In this document: positions 38,301 to 52,558 of the stretch, piece by piece
How positions within the stretch are numbered: the stretch's first letter is position 1
How the letters are laid out: each line of letters opens with the position of its first letter
NCBI GenBank assembly: GCA_020086605.1
Contig: JACBWW010000015.1
Location: 9,442,554-9,506,553 of the forward strand
Length of the DNA stretch: 64,000 bases
Reading direction: 5' to 3'
Origin: Lanius collurio
Taxonomy: Eukaryota > Chordata > Aves > Passeriformes > Laniidae
The notes under the pieces: generated by a model
What the model saw: the letters and a program-made list of their open reading frames with translations, nothing else
Databases searched by the model: none
What the model was told of the DNA's origin: nothing
Position numbers and translations under genes: made by a program

Positions 38301-40226
38301 AAAAAAATCAATTAAATCCCAAAGAAACAAAAGCTTACAAAAAAAGTGTATTTTACAATGAAATACACTTTACTGTTGCTTTTAAATAAAAAGTGTTAGA
38401 ATATGGATGTGCTAGGCTCATTCATCCTAGAATGACTTGTTAACAGCACCTGCTATTAGAGCCAAAATGCCTATTAGAGCACTTTGTCTTAGAAAGTTTT
38501 GTTTACATAGGCATCTCCCACTAAATATGTTTATAATACCTTTATGAAATGAAAATTATTTGTTCTATGTCCCCTACTTACTGAAGTAGTATTGAGTTGA
38601 AGGAAATTATTAAAACAGTGGATCTTTAAAACATCATTCACCTATTCTGTGGGTGGTTTATTGACTAGGTTGTTTATGTTCTCTGAATATATATTTGCAA
38701 AATAATTTGATGTTTACACAAGGCAGATGGTATTTGCAGCAAACACTATTTCAATAATTTTTTAAATTTTATGACATTCTAAACTTCATATTTTATTTTT
38801 TCACTAGTTCAACCATGTTTTCAATACCAGCAACATGTAATGAACTCTCTGAAACAAGAAAGAAACAAGTGAAATAATGAAGACAAACCTGAGCTTGTCT
38901 TAATAATAGTGTGTATACTAGTAGATACAGTTTCAGGGATTTTTGTTACTAAGACACTTAACACAGTGTGAAGCACTTTGGTTTTTTTTAATTGAGAAAA
39001 CTTGGCTAGAATAAAATGGTTTATTATTTAAACTGCTATTTAGGTTATGGAAAAAGTATAATACAAAACTCTATGAGCTGCTTCCCTTGAAAGGCAATGA
39101 CTCCCAGTGAGGTCCTGCATGTACCACAGACACTTCCATGTGCAAGAACAAACTGGACTCTTACTTCTGAATGGTGGTTTTCTTCCCATTCAGAGTTAAA
39201 GAGGCACTGGCTGCTGAGATGTTTTTGCTTATTATAAAAAGAGAGGAATAATGTGTTTCATGTGGGAGGCTTTGACAAGGGCTAGGCTGGACGAGGATTC
39301 CTGGAATTGTCTACTATTATCAAAAAGCAATTGTAACTTAGATATCAGTTTTCATATTGATTTGATTAGTTTTGGGAAAATTTTTGTGCTAACACTGTAT
39401 ACACATCAGACCTTGGCTGACCAATAATGTCTTAACAAAATACACTCTTCTTCCAGCAAATGGCTCTAGCATTTATTCCATCATGGATTAATAAGCAAAT
39501 TGATTATTTTTTAAATTAGTCATTAATATCAGAAGAAGGCACTTTCTTTACTTTCCCAAAGAACATTGACAATCTGAAAGCAGTGCATCATAATTAGGCT
39601 GATCAGCTACTGCCATCTGAAGTTTTGTGATACAACAGGGTCAATTTTGTGATATTTTTATTCATGTCGCTGTGGTGAGGAAAAAATTACTTCTTTTCTG
39701 TGCATATTATACTTTGTAGTCCAGCACAGAGCTCTTCCAGTCATCTCCCAGAATGCAAAAGGGAGCTTTCTAACAATTAGTCTATGAGCTACCTTGTCCT
39801 TCCCTTTGTTTTTTTTTTTGCTTGTGGACAGAAGGAGTAGCGTGGTTTGGAATGGGATCCAAAAACTGGGTAACTGCAGAAGTGCTTTGTCCATAAGACA
39901 AGAAGGATCAGTTCCAACCTCATCCTTAGAAGTTCAGCAGATCTTCTGGACTTCAGGGAAGAAGAGCTACTGCTTCATCAGTTATATCTGCTCTGTAAAG
40001 AAGCTGAAGACTTCAGTACAAAGGCTAAGTGAGGCACTCTGCAAAAGCAGCAAATCAACCTGATTTTTGTAAAGCACGCTATTTCTAAATATCTGAAATC
40101 AAAGGCAATACCTGGATATAGATGCCATTGTACAGGAGATGCTCCATATTTGCCTGGTACTTTTCAGTAAGTTTCAGCAGCTTATTAATGCTAATGCAAA
40201 CTAAATAACTATTACAATAATATTGC

Positions 40227-40232
40227 TTTATT
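40227..40232 (-). terminator. SMIM31: Poly(A) signal, probable SMIM31 3' end
   Basis: TTTATT on the forward strand (AATAAA on the minus strand), about 350 nt beyond the SMIM31 stop codon, with a T-rich stretch beyond it. It is the nearest such signal I see, giving a short 3' UTR of about 370 nt. Confidence 0.45.
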
Positions 40233-40582
40233 GTAAAAAAAATTATCTTCCAATTCTGACATTCTGTTGACTGAACAGATAGAAAAGTAAATACATTGCT
40301 GTTAAATATTCTTTATACATGACTTAAAAGTGAAGAAACAAAAAATAACTTCTGAATGTAAAGTTTCTCCTTTGGGAATTTAGAGCAGATGTGCTCTGTA
40401 AAATAAGTCCTGGTACTTTTACGAAGGCCATGAAGTGGGGCTGTAAAAAGGTGCTGAAGCAGCTTCATGGGTTGTGGTTCATTAACTCTAATTGTCACGT
40501 CTGGATTCCATCTGATGGATGACCAGGTCCTTTCTTTCTCACATCCGTTTTCTCACTGTCTTCCATGGACTTGGGTAATATT

Positions 40583-40668
40583 CTAAACCACTTCAGTCAT
40601 ATTTGAATGCTTCTTTTTCTTGCTGGATCTACTCCTTTTCTTGTGTTCTTCCTGTGTGTAGCTTTCCT
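40583..40668 (-). CDS. SMIM31: SMIM31 last coding exon (basic C-terminal tail)
   Basis: Second coding exon of small integral membrane protein 31. On the minus strand the acceptor TTATTATTTCCAG precedes the exon, which completes a split Glu codon (G|AG) and reads E-S-Y-T-Q-E-E-H-K-K-R-S-R-S-S-K-K-K-K-H, then S-N-M-T-E-V-V and stop. Residues 39-65 form a hydrophilic tail rich in Lys and Arg after an acidic start. Human SMIM31 (71 aa) has the same layout: an E-rich stretch, a K/R-rich stretch and a short acidic/hydrophobic end in -EAVEL. The basic run is 6 residues shorter overall here. The join to the exon at 52429 keeps the frame exactly (112 + 86 = 198 nt). The open frame runs on upstream of the acceptor but is intronic there. 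Confidence 0.9.
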
Positions 40669-43600
40669 CTGGAAATAATAAAGCCATCATTAATGAAAAG
40701 CTTTCTAGATTTTGAGGGATTATGTTACAGAAAAGTTTTCCTAATTGACAAGACTTATTTTTGAAGGTCACAACATTTTTACATACATCAAAAATAGAAA
40801 ATTTAAAAAGCCTTATCAAGTAGCACGTGCCTTCTGATTTCAGGCTTGCAATAAGGGAGTGGAGAAGCAATGTTTTACATACCGCCCACGTAAGACAACT
40901 ACATAATTTATAGTATGGGGCCATCTGTGTGCTTCCCAAGTTCTTGGGTTTTTTATTAGAATTAGCTCTGAGCCAAAAGCAGAACATTAACTCTGAGGGA
41001 GAGGAAAAGATGTGAAATAAGTAAAGAATGTTCCTCCCTTTATTTCAGGCTATTTGTGGCTGAAAGTTGTGTCATGATTGTTTGGAAGAGGAAGGAAAAT
41101 CAATTAATTGAATTAATGGAATTGAAGTAATTAATGCTTTCAGAACAATGTCAAACAGCATTTCTCTTTTTAGCAGTGAATTTATTCCATATCTACATAG
41201 AACCACCTGTTTTCCCCACTAAAAATAGTAAAAAACTTTCAAGACCTGGAATTTTTTTGGCAAGTTTAATTCCAAAGCCTAACTAAAACCTCATGACATG
41301 GTAACAGAAGGAAAAATCTTTCATTTCTATGAGAGATTACAATTTGATTGCTTTGCAGTGTAGTTTAATTACTGTTCTTTAAAATAAGTAAATAAATAAT
41401 CATGTGGTTTTAAACAATAATTTCATTAGAATGACTGGTAATTGGGAATTTTCTGAAATCAAGAAAAATAACATCTGTAAATCTGAACACATTTTCTGTG
41501 TGTTCTAAGTCTAACATACCATGAGGTTGTACCTTCTTGGCTGATAATATAAGTATTCAAACCATCTTTAGTTTTATATCCCTGATATACTGTGCCAAAA
41601 AAAAAGTCAATAAGCTCTGTGTGAAACAGTTGCACCACATGTTGCTGGTTTTAAATGTATCAAATTGTTTATATATGTAGCTAAAGTTTTGAAAAAAGTT
41701 CTTACAAATCCATTTCACAATTAATAGAATACTAATAACTTTCTAGAACTTGTTAATATTAAATATCTGTAAGTGTATTTATTGTTTCATTTTTTTTCAA
41801 GTATATTCAAATTTTTGTTTATGATTATTTTTCCCTCAGAATCCACCATCATAAGGTATGTCTATCAGAATTGTCTGATACTGATTTCTCAAAAAACTTT
41901 CAGCATTTGTATTTCTTTAAAAGTATTTCCTATATTTTAAAATAGGAAGAAATATCACAGATAAACTGAGTATCTGACTTCCCACTTCTGTTGACTTGTT
42001 AAAAAGTTTGCTTTACTTTTTGATCAATGCACTTGCATATAGCTCTCTATGTAATCTATCAGTGTTACCACAGTATTATTCACTTTTTGGGAGTCTGTTA
42101 CCTGAGCAGTGTTTTAATGCTTTTAGTTATAATCCTAAAAAAATACAATATGCCTAAAGAAATAAAAGCAGCCTCTCTTACGTCTGTTTCAGTGGGTTTT
42201 GCGACTTTTATTGAAAGAATCTTCCTGTTTTCTAAAACAGTCTGGCTTCACTCTGCAGTATAAAGTCACTACTTCATTCTGGGCTCTTTATACTTATTTA
42301 ATTATTTTACAGCTCTACTTTTTCTTTATTTATTCCAAGTTGGGATCAAACTAATCCTGGTTTAGCCGTGGCATTCTAAGCTCATTAATTTTTAAGTCTG
42401 CAGTTTTCTCCAAAGCGTCCATGTGCTAGAGGGCATTAAACAGAGATGAAAGTTGGTGACTTATTCAACAGCATCTCTGTTCTTTATTCTCACTATAGTT
42501 TTGTATTTTTATTGCCTGAAAATTGACTTTTTGTTTTCCTGCATTTTGTCTATAGGTAAGGAGCTCACTGACTATTTTCACACTGCTATATCTAAACTTC
42601 AGCCCGTTGTAGGCCTTCTGAATTTTCTTTAATAACAGAAGGGAATGAGAGGTGCTTAAATGTACTCATAAACCATTTTTATACAGAGCTCCCTCTTCTT
42701 CAATATCCAGTGTTAACTTATTTCTTCGGTTTCCACTTTTCCTTTGGGAGGGTCTACTATTTTGCTTCACTTTACTGTTCCGTATGCATGCCAGTCTATG
42801 TTTTCAGATGTTTGACCTTTATTAGCTGTATAAAATAGAATATAGTTTCTGCTTTGATAGCATTCAAATCCTGAAATTTATCATTAGGGAGTTACTCCAT
42901 TTCCAGCTCTCTTCTTCTGGACCACCTCTAGTGGTTTTAAAATTTCTGTCTTTGCATGAGCTTAACCTACTTTGACTCTGATATCTGATCTATACAATCT
43001 GCCATCAAAGAAAACAAGGCAAACATATATATTTGACCTGTTGCATAAATTTGCAGCTGGGAAAAATATTATATTTCCTGAGAAGACTGATGGTGCCTTT
43101 AGATGTTGTGAAGTCTAGTTTGAATTTCTTTCTTTTCTGTTTTTTTTATTCTCTCATCTCTATCTACTCCTCCATACTTTCTCTGTAACTGACTGTTCCT
43201 GAAGTCCTTGAGCATCTATGTTCTTACCTTTAAAATATGCACTTTTGTTTTTGCAGCCTTTCAAAGCACAGTTATTCAATACTTAAAATATTTATCTAAC
43301 CTGTTCTTTAATTATCTTCTCCTATATTTGAACTGTTATTGGATGGAGGTCTTTGCTCTGGCCTTGGTAACATACCTTTTCAGAATTGTTCTCTCTTTTT
43401 GGGCTCATGAGTCTCATTTGTCTCCTTTAATCTATGGCCTGAGTCAAACACAGCTGATTTATGAGAGAAAAACAAGTTCCAGATGAGCCATCCTACCTGT
43501 TCATGTGGAAGAGGGGTGCTTGGGATTAGCTAATTAGTACTAATTTTTAATGCCTTTGTTATTAATTGTCTCATAGTGTTTCCTGTTTTTATAAATATTT

Positions 43601-45276
43601 CTGATATGAAGAGGTCACTGAAAACCAGCTGCGCTTTCACCTTAAGTTTGCCTGATTTTACCTTTTTGCTTTTAATTCTGCCTCATTGAGAACTAGTAGT
43701 TTTCTCCTTCACCTCCTGATCTGTTAGGTTATCTTCCATTGAAATCACAGTAACAATCTCTTAATGTTGTTGTTGGTTTGGGTTTTTATAGAACTCTCTC
43801 AGCTTCCCTCAGGTTGAAAAGTTTTCTTGAGGTTCTAGAAGTCAGGAGCATCCTTTTACATGGAACAGAGAGTACAGAAATCTTTAACTTAGAGGCTAGT
43901 AGATTTCTCCCTCCATTTCAGTGAAAGTTGCATGAAATTCAACCATAATGAGGAAATATATTCCTTTATAAGACCTCATATATATAAAAATATGTTTTAT
44001 AAGTGATATTTTCTACTTAAAGTTAGGTATCAGCGTTAGTAGTGAAATTATCTAGAGAGGGGGAAATTTTATTTTTAAGCAATGCAACAAAGCTTATCTT
44101 TGTAATAAACCAGTTTGAGGGCAGATGCATTGCTTTTTTTGCAAAAATCTGCCCCCACCCTTTCTTCCCACTCCATCAGCCACAAACAAAATCTATATCA
44201 AACTCAAGGCTGTATAGTGAAGAATACAGGAAACTAAAGAAAACAAATTTTATTTTGAGGTATGTTGGCAAGATGCCACCCAGGTCAGGCAAAAAGCTGC
44301 CTAAGTTCACTTATCCATGTTTCTACAGTTGCCTCTCCACAGGTGCAGTTAAGCCTGAGAGAGCTGCATGGGGTCTATGGGGCAGAATGAGAGCACAGGG
44401 GAGTAGGGAATAGCACATGGGAGCCAAGCAGAAGCATGAACTGATTTCAAATTTCACTCACATTTCACATGTTTCTAGCTGCAAGATGAGTCTGAGTGCA
44501 CACTCACATGTGTCTTTGCCATATTTTAAGAATGCTCTAGGGCACAAAGCCAGGAGACATCCCTGAGACTGGTCAGCCCTTTCTTTCTATATTCTTTTAG
44601 ATGTGAATTCTCCCACACACAGAGAACTACTTGTAAAGCAGAGTCCTCAAAAAGTCTTTTCTAGACACCACGCACATAGATGGGGTGCAAGAGTATAATA
44701 TTTTTAAGGGGAAAATAGAATTAGTAGACAGAGAACAGGAGCTGGTGGAGTAATCTTATTTATTGCCTGCTTTGAACCCAAACTGTTATTTTTTTAATCT
44801 GGGAATGTCTACTTAACCTCTCTGGCACTTACTTTGTTTTATATAAATATATCAGCAACTTTTACCTCCCAGGGAAAGAAAAACTGTTGTATACTTCTGA
44901 GTTTACTAAGAATGTCATGCAATCCACGAGTGTTACCCAACATTTCAAAAGCAATCCTATGACAGCAATAAGAACTGAATTTAGTCCTAAAATAATATAT
45001 GCCAGTTCCTTAGGGATTCCTGGGAAAGTCTTAGTGTTCACACTAACTCCCACATTACTAGTTTGAAAATACAGGGCTGTTTTTTTCTTTCTTTTTTATC
45101 CTCCCCTGTAGGAATTTTCAAAGGTGACTTATTTTCCCTGAGTTTTGCCACCAAAGGGAGTTATTGAACTTTAAAGTTTATATGTTGGGAGGCAAAGGAG
45201 TGACAGGAAAACACCCTGGTAATGTTTTTGTATGTGGGAAGGATTGCTGTAGGCCTATCAGGTTTCTTTGAAAGTT

Positions 45277-45280
<4 letters not shown>

Positions 45281-45307
<27 letters not shown>
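45281..45307. repeat. Poly(A) tract, 27 A
   Basis: Uninterrupted A run on the plus strand. No retrocopied gene is recognisable upstream and no flanking target-site duplication was found. Confidence 0.9.
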
Positions 45308-45312
<5 letters not shown>

Positions 45313-48300
45313 AGAAGAAATAGAAACATCTCCCTGGTTCTTACATTGAGTGGATGGGAGGCAGGGAGGAAAAGCACTTGTTGCTACTACAGGGTTTTGT
45401 TCTTGCCAGCCGAATCATAGAATTTTCTCTTTCATCTACCTCTTCCTCTTCTGGCCTCTAGACCATTAAGTACTTTCTCACTCCTAGCAACTAAAATTTT
45501 TTATAAATTACATTTAGACAAAGGAGTCACTGTAATTGTTTCAGATTAACTATACTCTTTTACTTTATTATTCAGCAATTACCTGCAAGTTTTCACCTCT
45601 CATACCATGTCTGTGTTGCCATTCAGATGGTTGTGCTTCACCATTTCCTGTAGTTCCATCCAGCCAAGGTGCTACTGTCACTAAATCTCTACACAATGAG
45701 TAGCCCAATACAGATTTTTTTCATCAAACAGAGTAAAAGGCCCTACATTTTCATTATGCAGTGATAGTCTGGTTTTAGTAGTACACCTGCAAATTCTGCT
45801 ATAAGCTCTATTCTTTCCCCCAAACTTTCATAACTCTTAAGAGAAAATTCTATGTGTGCAAATACATATAGTAAAGAGAAGAATATGAAATATAAAAATC
45901 CTTCCACAATAGCAGGTTTAATTCTCTACCATTTTTAAATATGTCATTTTAAATAATGAAATTTGGAACAGAATTATAATATAGTCTCCCACTTTCAGTG
46001 TCTTCAAATGGTTGAATATTTGGGTTGCTTAAATTTTGAGAATGTCCTTTTTTTGCACTGTTACTATTAGTTGTAACACTGGTCTTAAGTACACATTTGC
46101 TATTTTGGCTTTAGGGCTAAAAATTGTTTTTCTGCGCATAAATCACACACAGTTTTATTACTGATTTGTGAAAGGGACATTCAGATCAACACAAGCTGTC
46201 TCTCAACTTGAGAAATATTAAAATGCATCCAGGCTTTTTAAAAATTACTTCAGAGGGAAATTCATAAGTAATCTTTAAATTACGAAGCAAGAAATGAGGA
46301 AATGCTGGAATGTACCTCTATCCTCTCATATATCTGAGGATCTAACAACCACTTCCTTGGTGTTCTGATAATATTCTTAGGTGAGACATTCTGTAATTGT
46401 GGTCAGACATAAACATGGTTCTGAATGGATTCTGATTCTGAAGTCCAAGTGAGTCTTTCCCCCATAAACTTCGTTTGTTAGGTGCTGCAAGCAGTAAAAG
46501 GGACATACGGCACACACTGAGGGGTCTTAAATATTGTGGTGATTTCATTCAATTTAAAAATCATGATTAAAATATCTGCTGTGACACCCAAGTAATACTT
46601 CTGAAGTCCCTAATGTAGTGTAAAAAGCAGCGGAGTTTAAAGTAGTTATTGAAAAATACCTTTCCTTTTTTTTGCTACATTTTCAAACAAGACGGTAAGG
46701 AGCTCACATTCATGGTTGATTTTAAAACAGGGAATATAAATTCCAAATTTTCTTTCATCAGATTAACTGGAATTTTACTCTAATCTCCCTTAAATTGGTA
46801 GGATACTTCTGAATAATATATAATACAGGAATAGTTTTGAGTTCTTATTAGGGAGATACAAAAACTATTTTAAAGAGTTTTCACAGAGGGAAAGATCAAG
46901 CGCTAATAACAGAAGGAACATAGGTGCTAAAGAGAAGTGCTAATTGCAGCAAAGCCTACAAAATAGTAGTTACATTACTCTAAGCAGTGACATAATCTTT
47001 AATAAGATGTGAAAGCAGCCTGAGAACAGTTAGGCAGCAGAGAAAAAAATCATTAAGTGACCGTACAATCTCACAGTCTTTAATACTGCTAATTATGTCA
47101 ACCTGTGGAGTGCAAAGAAAGATCCAAAACTAAAGAGCCTAAATCTGATCATTTTGCTGGTTTAGAGTTTGAAAATATTGACCTCTAGAGCAGAATGCAT
47201 CAAGCATGTGAATTGTGCTATTGCCCCTTCTCATGGAATGAAACAGATGCTAAACCATCAAACCAGTGCAGGTCACTAAGGATTGTCCCCAAGCTGTGTC
47301 CCTTGGAAAAGAGTCCCTTTGTGACTAAGGGAAGGTTAAACATTAATTCTCCAGGATTCCTCCTGCAGAATTAACATTGTTGTTATGTGCTTTAATTTTC
47401 CCTATTAAAAACAGATGCATAGTCAAGGCTCTTTATTCCCGAAATTGTACTTTGTACATAATGTACAGGTGATAATTGATTCAGCTGGGATGAAAATATG
47501 TAGAAAACTTTATCATGTCATGCAAAGTTTTTTATTTGAAATTATTCAGGAATTCCTAGAAATCAGTTACAAAAAATTGTGGGCTTGTAACATGATTACA
47601 TATTTCCTTTTTAATGGTGTTTTGTTCTCCAGTGTAATCAGATTTATTGATTAGTAGGAAACAATGTTACTCTCTTTCCTTTTTGCAGTGCCCACAGCCA
47701 TTTGATTCTGTGAAATAGTAGCTAATGTACAACATTTACTGTTCCCTTTGATTTTGAAAATTTCAGCTGATGTCATTTTTCTGGACATAATCTGTTGGTA
47801 AATGAGTGATCATTAAGTTTACTCGAGCCTTCAGTTTTATAAGAAGGAGAAATAGAAGGGGCTTTGTCTGCAGACTTGCATGCTTGCAGTATTCCATATG
47901 ACTCCACAGCCTCACAAGGCTTACCATCAGTTTGTAATCAAAAGAAATTTTCTTTAGTGAAATAATGGAAATATTAAACTTTCCTAATATACAACATATT
48001 AAAAATATTAGAACTATCTTAAACATCAGAAGATGCGAGTTCTTGAGTGCACTTTGCTGTTTGTACTTATCACTGCTTGGTATGTCAGTACTCAAATCAT
48101 TACAAGTGCAGTCTTCAAAGGGATCAGCTCAGACACCTCAGTATTTAGGGTCACTGTTCTTAAACACAGAAAAATTTAAGTAATTTTACTGTGAGTAAAT
48201 TTTTAAAATACTGGTTTAGTGTTGGCAATCTTCCCTTTATTTCCACTATATGTATAGTTGGTGGGATTTTTTTTTCTGAAAAAAAAAATACAGATAAGGA

Positions 48301-51300
48301 GGAATAAATTTCCTGCGTCATGGGGGTTTCTCTTGCTAATATCTTCCTTGTGGTCTTACCATTTGGATTATACTGTATAAGTGGAGAAAACCAGTAAATT
48401 TCTTCCACTGAAATTCAATTAGTGCATAAGAAATCAAATTACTTGAGGCAAAAATCTGCTAAGTCAATAGAAGAACTCCCTTGTGTGCCCCTGTGTTTAG
48501 AATAGCTTGTCATGCAATGGAGATATGAACAGCAAAACAGGCATTTTAATCTTCAGACTTGAGATTTCAATTCCAGCAGACACTGCTGAAAGCAAGACTT
48601 CCAAGAATTCGTGTGTTGTTTCTGGTCTTTGCAAGATAATTCTTCTCCAAGTAGCAGAGCTAGTGGCTCACGGTGACTAGACAACTCCCTCCAGTGGGAG
48701 ATTTATTGCATAGACTCTGCTTGGAACTGTTCTTCTAATGACCATCTCTTCTTGGGAACAAATGCATCACAAGTTCTTAAAATCTTGCTCTCTTTTACCT
48801 TTTTAAAATAAATCTGTCATCTTTTATATTTCTTAGAATAAATCTCTATGTAGCACATTGAACTTTGCTTCAAGGAGCTGTTGTTTAGTTCCATGCTGGC
48901 GAAATAGTGGAAAGAATTAAAGTCAAGGCTTACCTGCTACACATAAGAAAGAATCCTAGAAAATCAGAAGACTGCTTCCTCACTGTTATTCAATACATCA
49001 AAGAGCTACAGGGGCAGTGGGGCATGAAAATTCAGTTCCATATAAGTTGTGACAGGGGGTTTAGCCTCTTCTGAAAGGGCAGCAGGAAACACATGCTGCA
49101 GCCTCCTTCAGAACATCCCATCACCACAGATTTCCAAACAGTTTCCATCCTTGTCAGCTTTTACTCTAATCCATGTCCTGCAGCTTGTGCCAGATGCTAG
49201 CATGTTGGCATCTAACTGTAAAGAACAATATGTAATGACAGAAAAAAAAAGGCTTCGTAACATGGGCAATGAGTATATTCTTGATTTTATATTTAGGTTT
49301 TCTGTAGGCTTCTGTGCTACTTCCAGTGACTACTATTCTGCATAGTATGATGATACATGCCTTAGGTTTAGTTTTCTGAGTTAAGTTTCCTTATGACAAA
49401 TCTAGTGAAACACTTCTGCATTTTTCAGTAGTGTCCTTCTACTTGTTCAGTGCCCTTCCTCAAGTATCTGAGTTGTCAAATTATCAGGAGTTTTTCTTAC
49501 TTCCTCCTCAATTAATGAATAAATGCTCTCAGATGTCTTGTTTTTCTTCCCTGAACAAGTGAACATTATTCCAAATACTCTGCTTTTCTTCTTCAGGTAG
49601 ATACAGACTTTTGGAGAAAGGCATTATTTACTTTTGCATGAATTATTGCACTTGCTCAAAGGTAGAATAATCCCACAGAACATATCTTCATTTTTCTGAG
49701 GGAGAAAAACTCTTATCTTTTAACAGAAGGTAAGCATACTTCTCCTCACTTCCTAATTACTCTATTTGATATGTCTAGTTTGCCACACTTGGCCAGGCAC
49801 ACTCCTCTTTCCCAGTCCCTTTCCTCCATTGAAGTGGCAAATCTGAGCACTGGCTTTTGAGCTGGAACAGGAGCAGCTGATTTGCACTCTATCCTCTGCT
49901 ATACATGATAAAATACTGTCATATGAGGTCAGATAGTTTTTTTAGAACAATTTCCCTCAAAACTTGACTTAGAAGCTTGAGAAATACAGGATAATATTTC
50001 GACTTCTCATTTCCTTAATCTAAATAAATATCTGAAAAATACACACTACATTTTGTTTTGTGGGAAAAGCAAATGATGTGCAAACTTCCTGGCCACGATA
50101 AAAAACAAAACAAGTGCAGTCATATTCCCACAAAAAAAGTACAACTCTCTCCACTTGAATAACTGAACCAACTGGAATATAAATTGGAATCCTCCTGTAT
50201 CCCTCCTTTTCTGTCCAGGCAACATGCAAGATGGCAATCAAAGGATACTTCTTCCAGATGTGAGTAGAATGAGCTGTCCCAGTGCTGTATGAGTGTGCTA
50301 AAAGAGTGATGAAGGACATCACCTCACTGAAACATGTCTCACTTAGCTTTTCTAACCATCTCTCAGTGTTAGTGCAAAGAGGGTGTATGGTTCTCATTCT
50401 CCTGTTGCCACTGTAACTTAGGCAGCAGGCTTTTTATAGATTCCCTGCTTGCTGGTCTTTCCTCTAAATGCAGATAAAAAAAAATTTGTAGGAGAATGGC
50501 ATAAACATGGTTACAAAACTCTGTTATTGCAGAAGGAGGTTGCCTGAATTCAGGAGGTATTTAACTCGGATAAGTAAGCATGATTTGTTCTCACAACAAT
50601 TCTGTCCAAAATCATTGCATACAAAGTTCTTTGAATATAGTTCTAATTGGGAATGTGACAACTAGATCTGCTGATGACAAACCAAGTTTTTTGAGATATT
50701 TGGCACCTATGAGCTCTTAAATCCAGATTCTACTCTCATATAGTGCTCAGCAGAGGCTTCAGCTTTCTCTTTGCAAACTGAAAATGTGGTTGTGGCGGTA
50801 TGAACAGGACAAGTGAGAAGTTCTCATGTGGTTTTGACACTAAGGAGATGCTGTCAGAGGTACTCACTCTACAACTCTGTTGTAAGTTATTGTGGAAGCT
50901 GAGGGCAGGGAAGGGGACCTAACCTTGTCTTTGCACAATGGCAGACATAAGCTTAAAATCAATATGATTCTATTAACTTTCCTTTTTGATCTTGTAAGAT
51001 ATATGTCAGTTATAGACCAGTGAAACAGGGTCTCATTTTAAAATTCCTGCCAATGCAGAATTTGTTGGCTTCCACGAGGACCGCACGCCTTACAGCACAT
51101 GCTTCCCCCATCCTCCTCAGAGCGGGAGGAGTTGCTGTTCTTGTCAAGTCAGGACAACAGACTTGTCCCAGGAAAAACAGTCTGTGTCCACGCTGTCTGA
51201 ATGAGGTCAGTTCTCATGGCAACCACACTTTATCCACAGAAATGTGCATTGTTTTCAGGCCCTTTACCCTTCTGTGTAGAAGTGATGCAAAATCCAAGGG

Positions 51301-51905
51301 AGCAGAAGAGCAAGAAAGAAACCTAATTGGCATGCAAGTGACGAGTGCTGCAATGCTTCCTTACCTTCCATGCTGTTAGCTATTTTTTCACAAATTATTA
51401 GGCAGGCCAGAGTTTTACAATATGAGACATATGTCAAGAGCATTCCACTAGGGTTGCTCATAAAATAAATATTTTATTTCAGACAGAAATCAAGGTAACA
51501 CTGGATTAGTTTCTGTCAGATATGGCAGAAACAAACAGCTATATTGCCGTGTGCCTCAGGAGTTTATTTCAGTCTCTTTCTCCCTACCTCCTTTCCTTCC
51601 CCCCTTCTCCAGTTGGAGGAAGCTGAGCAGGGGTAGGGTGATCCCATGGGAGGCTAGGAAGAAGAGAGGAACTCCTTTGTTGGTAGGAATTGCCAGAACT
51701 CCCTGCTCCCACTCCACTCCAGCAGCCTCGATGGTGCAAGAGATTAGATGGCATGAAGGTGGCTGTGACAGCACTACTCGTGTAACACAGCAATTCTCTG
51801 CTGATTGTGTAAGGTTATGTTAAATCTCCTTTGTAGAACTACCAGGGAATTTGGCTGAGAGCTTTTTTCAGATTTCAAAACTTTTTGAATGGGAGAAAGA
51901 ACCAC

Positions 51906-51932
51906 ATCCTCCTCCCCCCCCCGCCCCCGGCA
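51906..51932. repeat. C-rich run
   Basis: Runs of nine C and five C separated by one G on the plus strand (G-rich on the SMIM31 sense strand). It could form a G-quadruplex in the SMIM31 intron RNA. Confidence 0.8.
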
Positions 51933-52142
51933 CTTTTAATGACATTTTCACTCTCCTAAAAGGGAGCAAATACTTGGCTTCAGCCTGATGAAAACAAACA
52001 TTTACCTTGATTACAAGAACATCCTCAGTTTTGCCAGCCTAAGCGTTTTATAACTCCTCAGACCATGAAGCAGAACTGCTGCCAGGAGAAAATCCTCTCC
52101 TACAGAGAACAGAGGTTGCTCACAGCACTGATCTCGGTTGTG

Positions 52143-52226
52143 TGGCACAGCTCTGTCCCAGTGGGCAGGCACAGCTCTGTCCCAGTGGGCAGGCACAGCT
52201 CTGTCCGAATGGGCAGACCCAGCTCT
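52143..52226. repeat. 24-bp tandem repeat, about 3.5 copies
   Basis: The unit GGCACAGCTCTGTCCCAGTG plus GGCA repeats head to tail three times; the first two copies are identical, the third has two changes, and a degraded partial copy follows. Because the unit is a multiple of three, an open frame in it appears repetitive, but it lies in the SMIM31 intron and is not coding. Confidence 0.9.
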
Positions 52227-52408
52227 TAAGGGTTTTGTTCTCACACTTCATGCAATTTCTATGCTTGTGACTTTTATTGACATCTTAACCAATTACTGTC
52301 TGCCCTTCGTGGGGTATTCCTAAAGCTAGTGTCAGGTACTGTAAGTCCACCGGCAAGGTAAATCACAAAACATGTAATTAGAGTATTAGTAAAACTTGTA
52401 AAGTACTA

Positions 52409-52558
<150 letters not shown>

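Larger units (their letters stand above)
24547..40204. other. Gene-free region between the LTR pair and SMIM31
   Basis: About 15.7 kb of AT-rich sequence. I find no exon of a recognisable protein, no tRNA or other RNA gene and no clear transposon. It holds T/G-rich tracts at 26399-26483 and 30138-30190, an (AT)n run at 35340-35357 and tandem 10-mers at about 27932-27952. A faint match to an old SINE or CR1-like family at about 28841-28925 could not be confirmed. Confidence 0.5.

Noticed and set aside
40669..40987. Upstream part of the 134-codon open frame that contains the SMIM31 last exon.
   Set aside because: It lies before the acceptor at 40669 and the split Glu codon joins perfectly to the exon at 52429, so it is intron.
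45281..45307. Poly(A) run considered as the tail of a processed pseudogene or SINE.
   Set aside because: No gene-like sequence lies upstream and no target-site duplication was found; treated as a simple repeat.
45410..45430. AATCATAGAAT resembling the end of a reverse-oriented CR1.
   Set aside because: The sequence that should follow (the block pairing with the usual TTCCAACC) is absent; too short to call.
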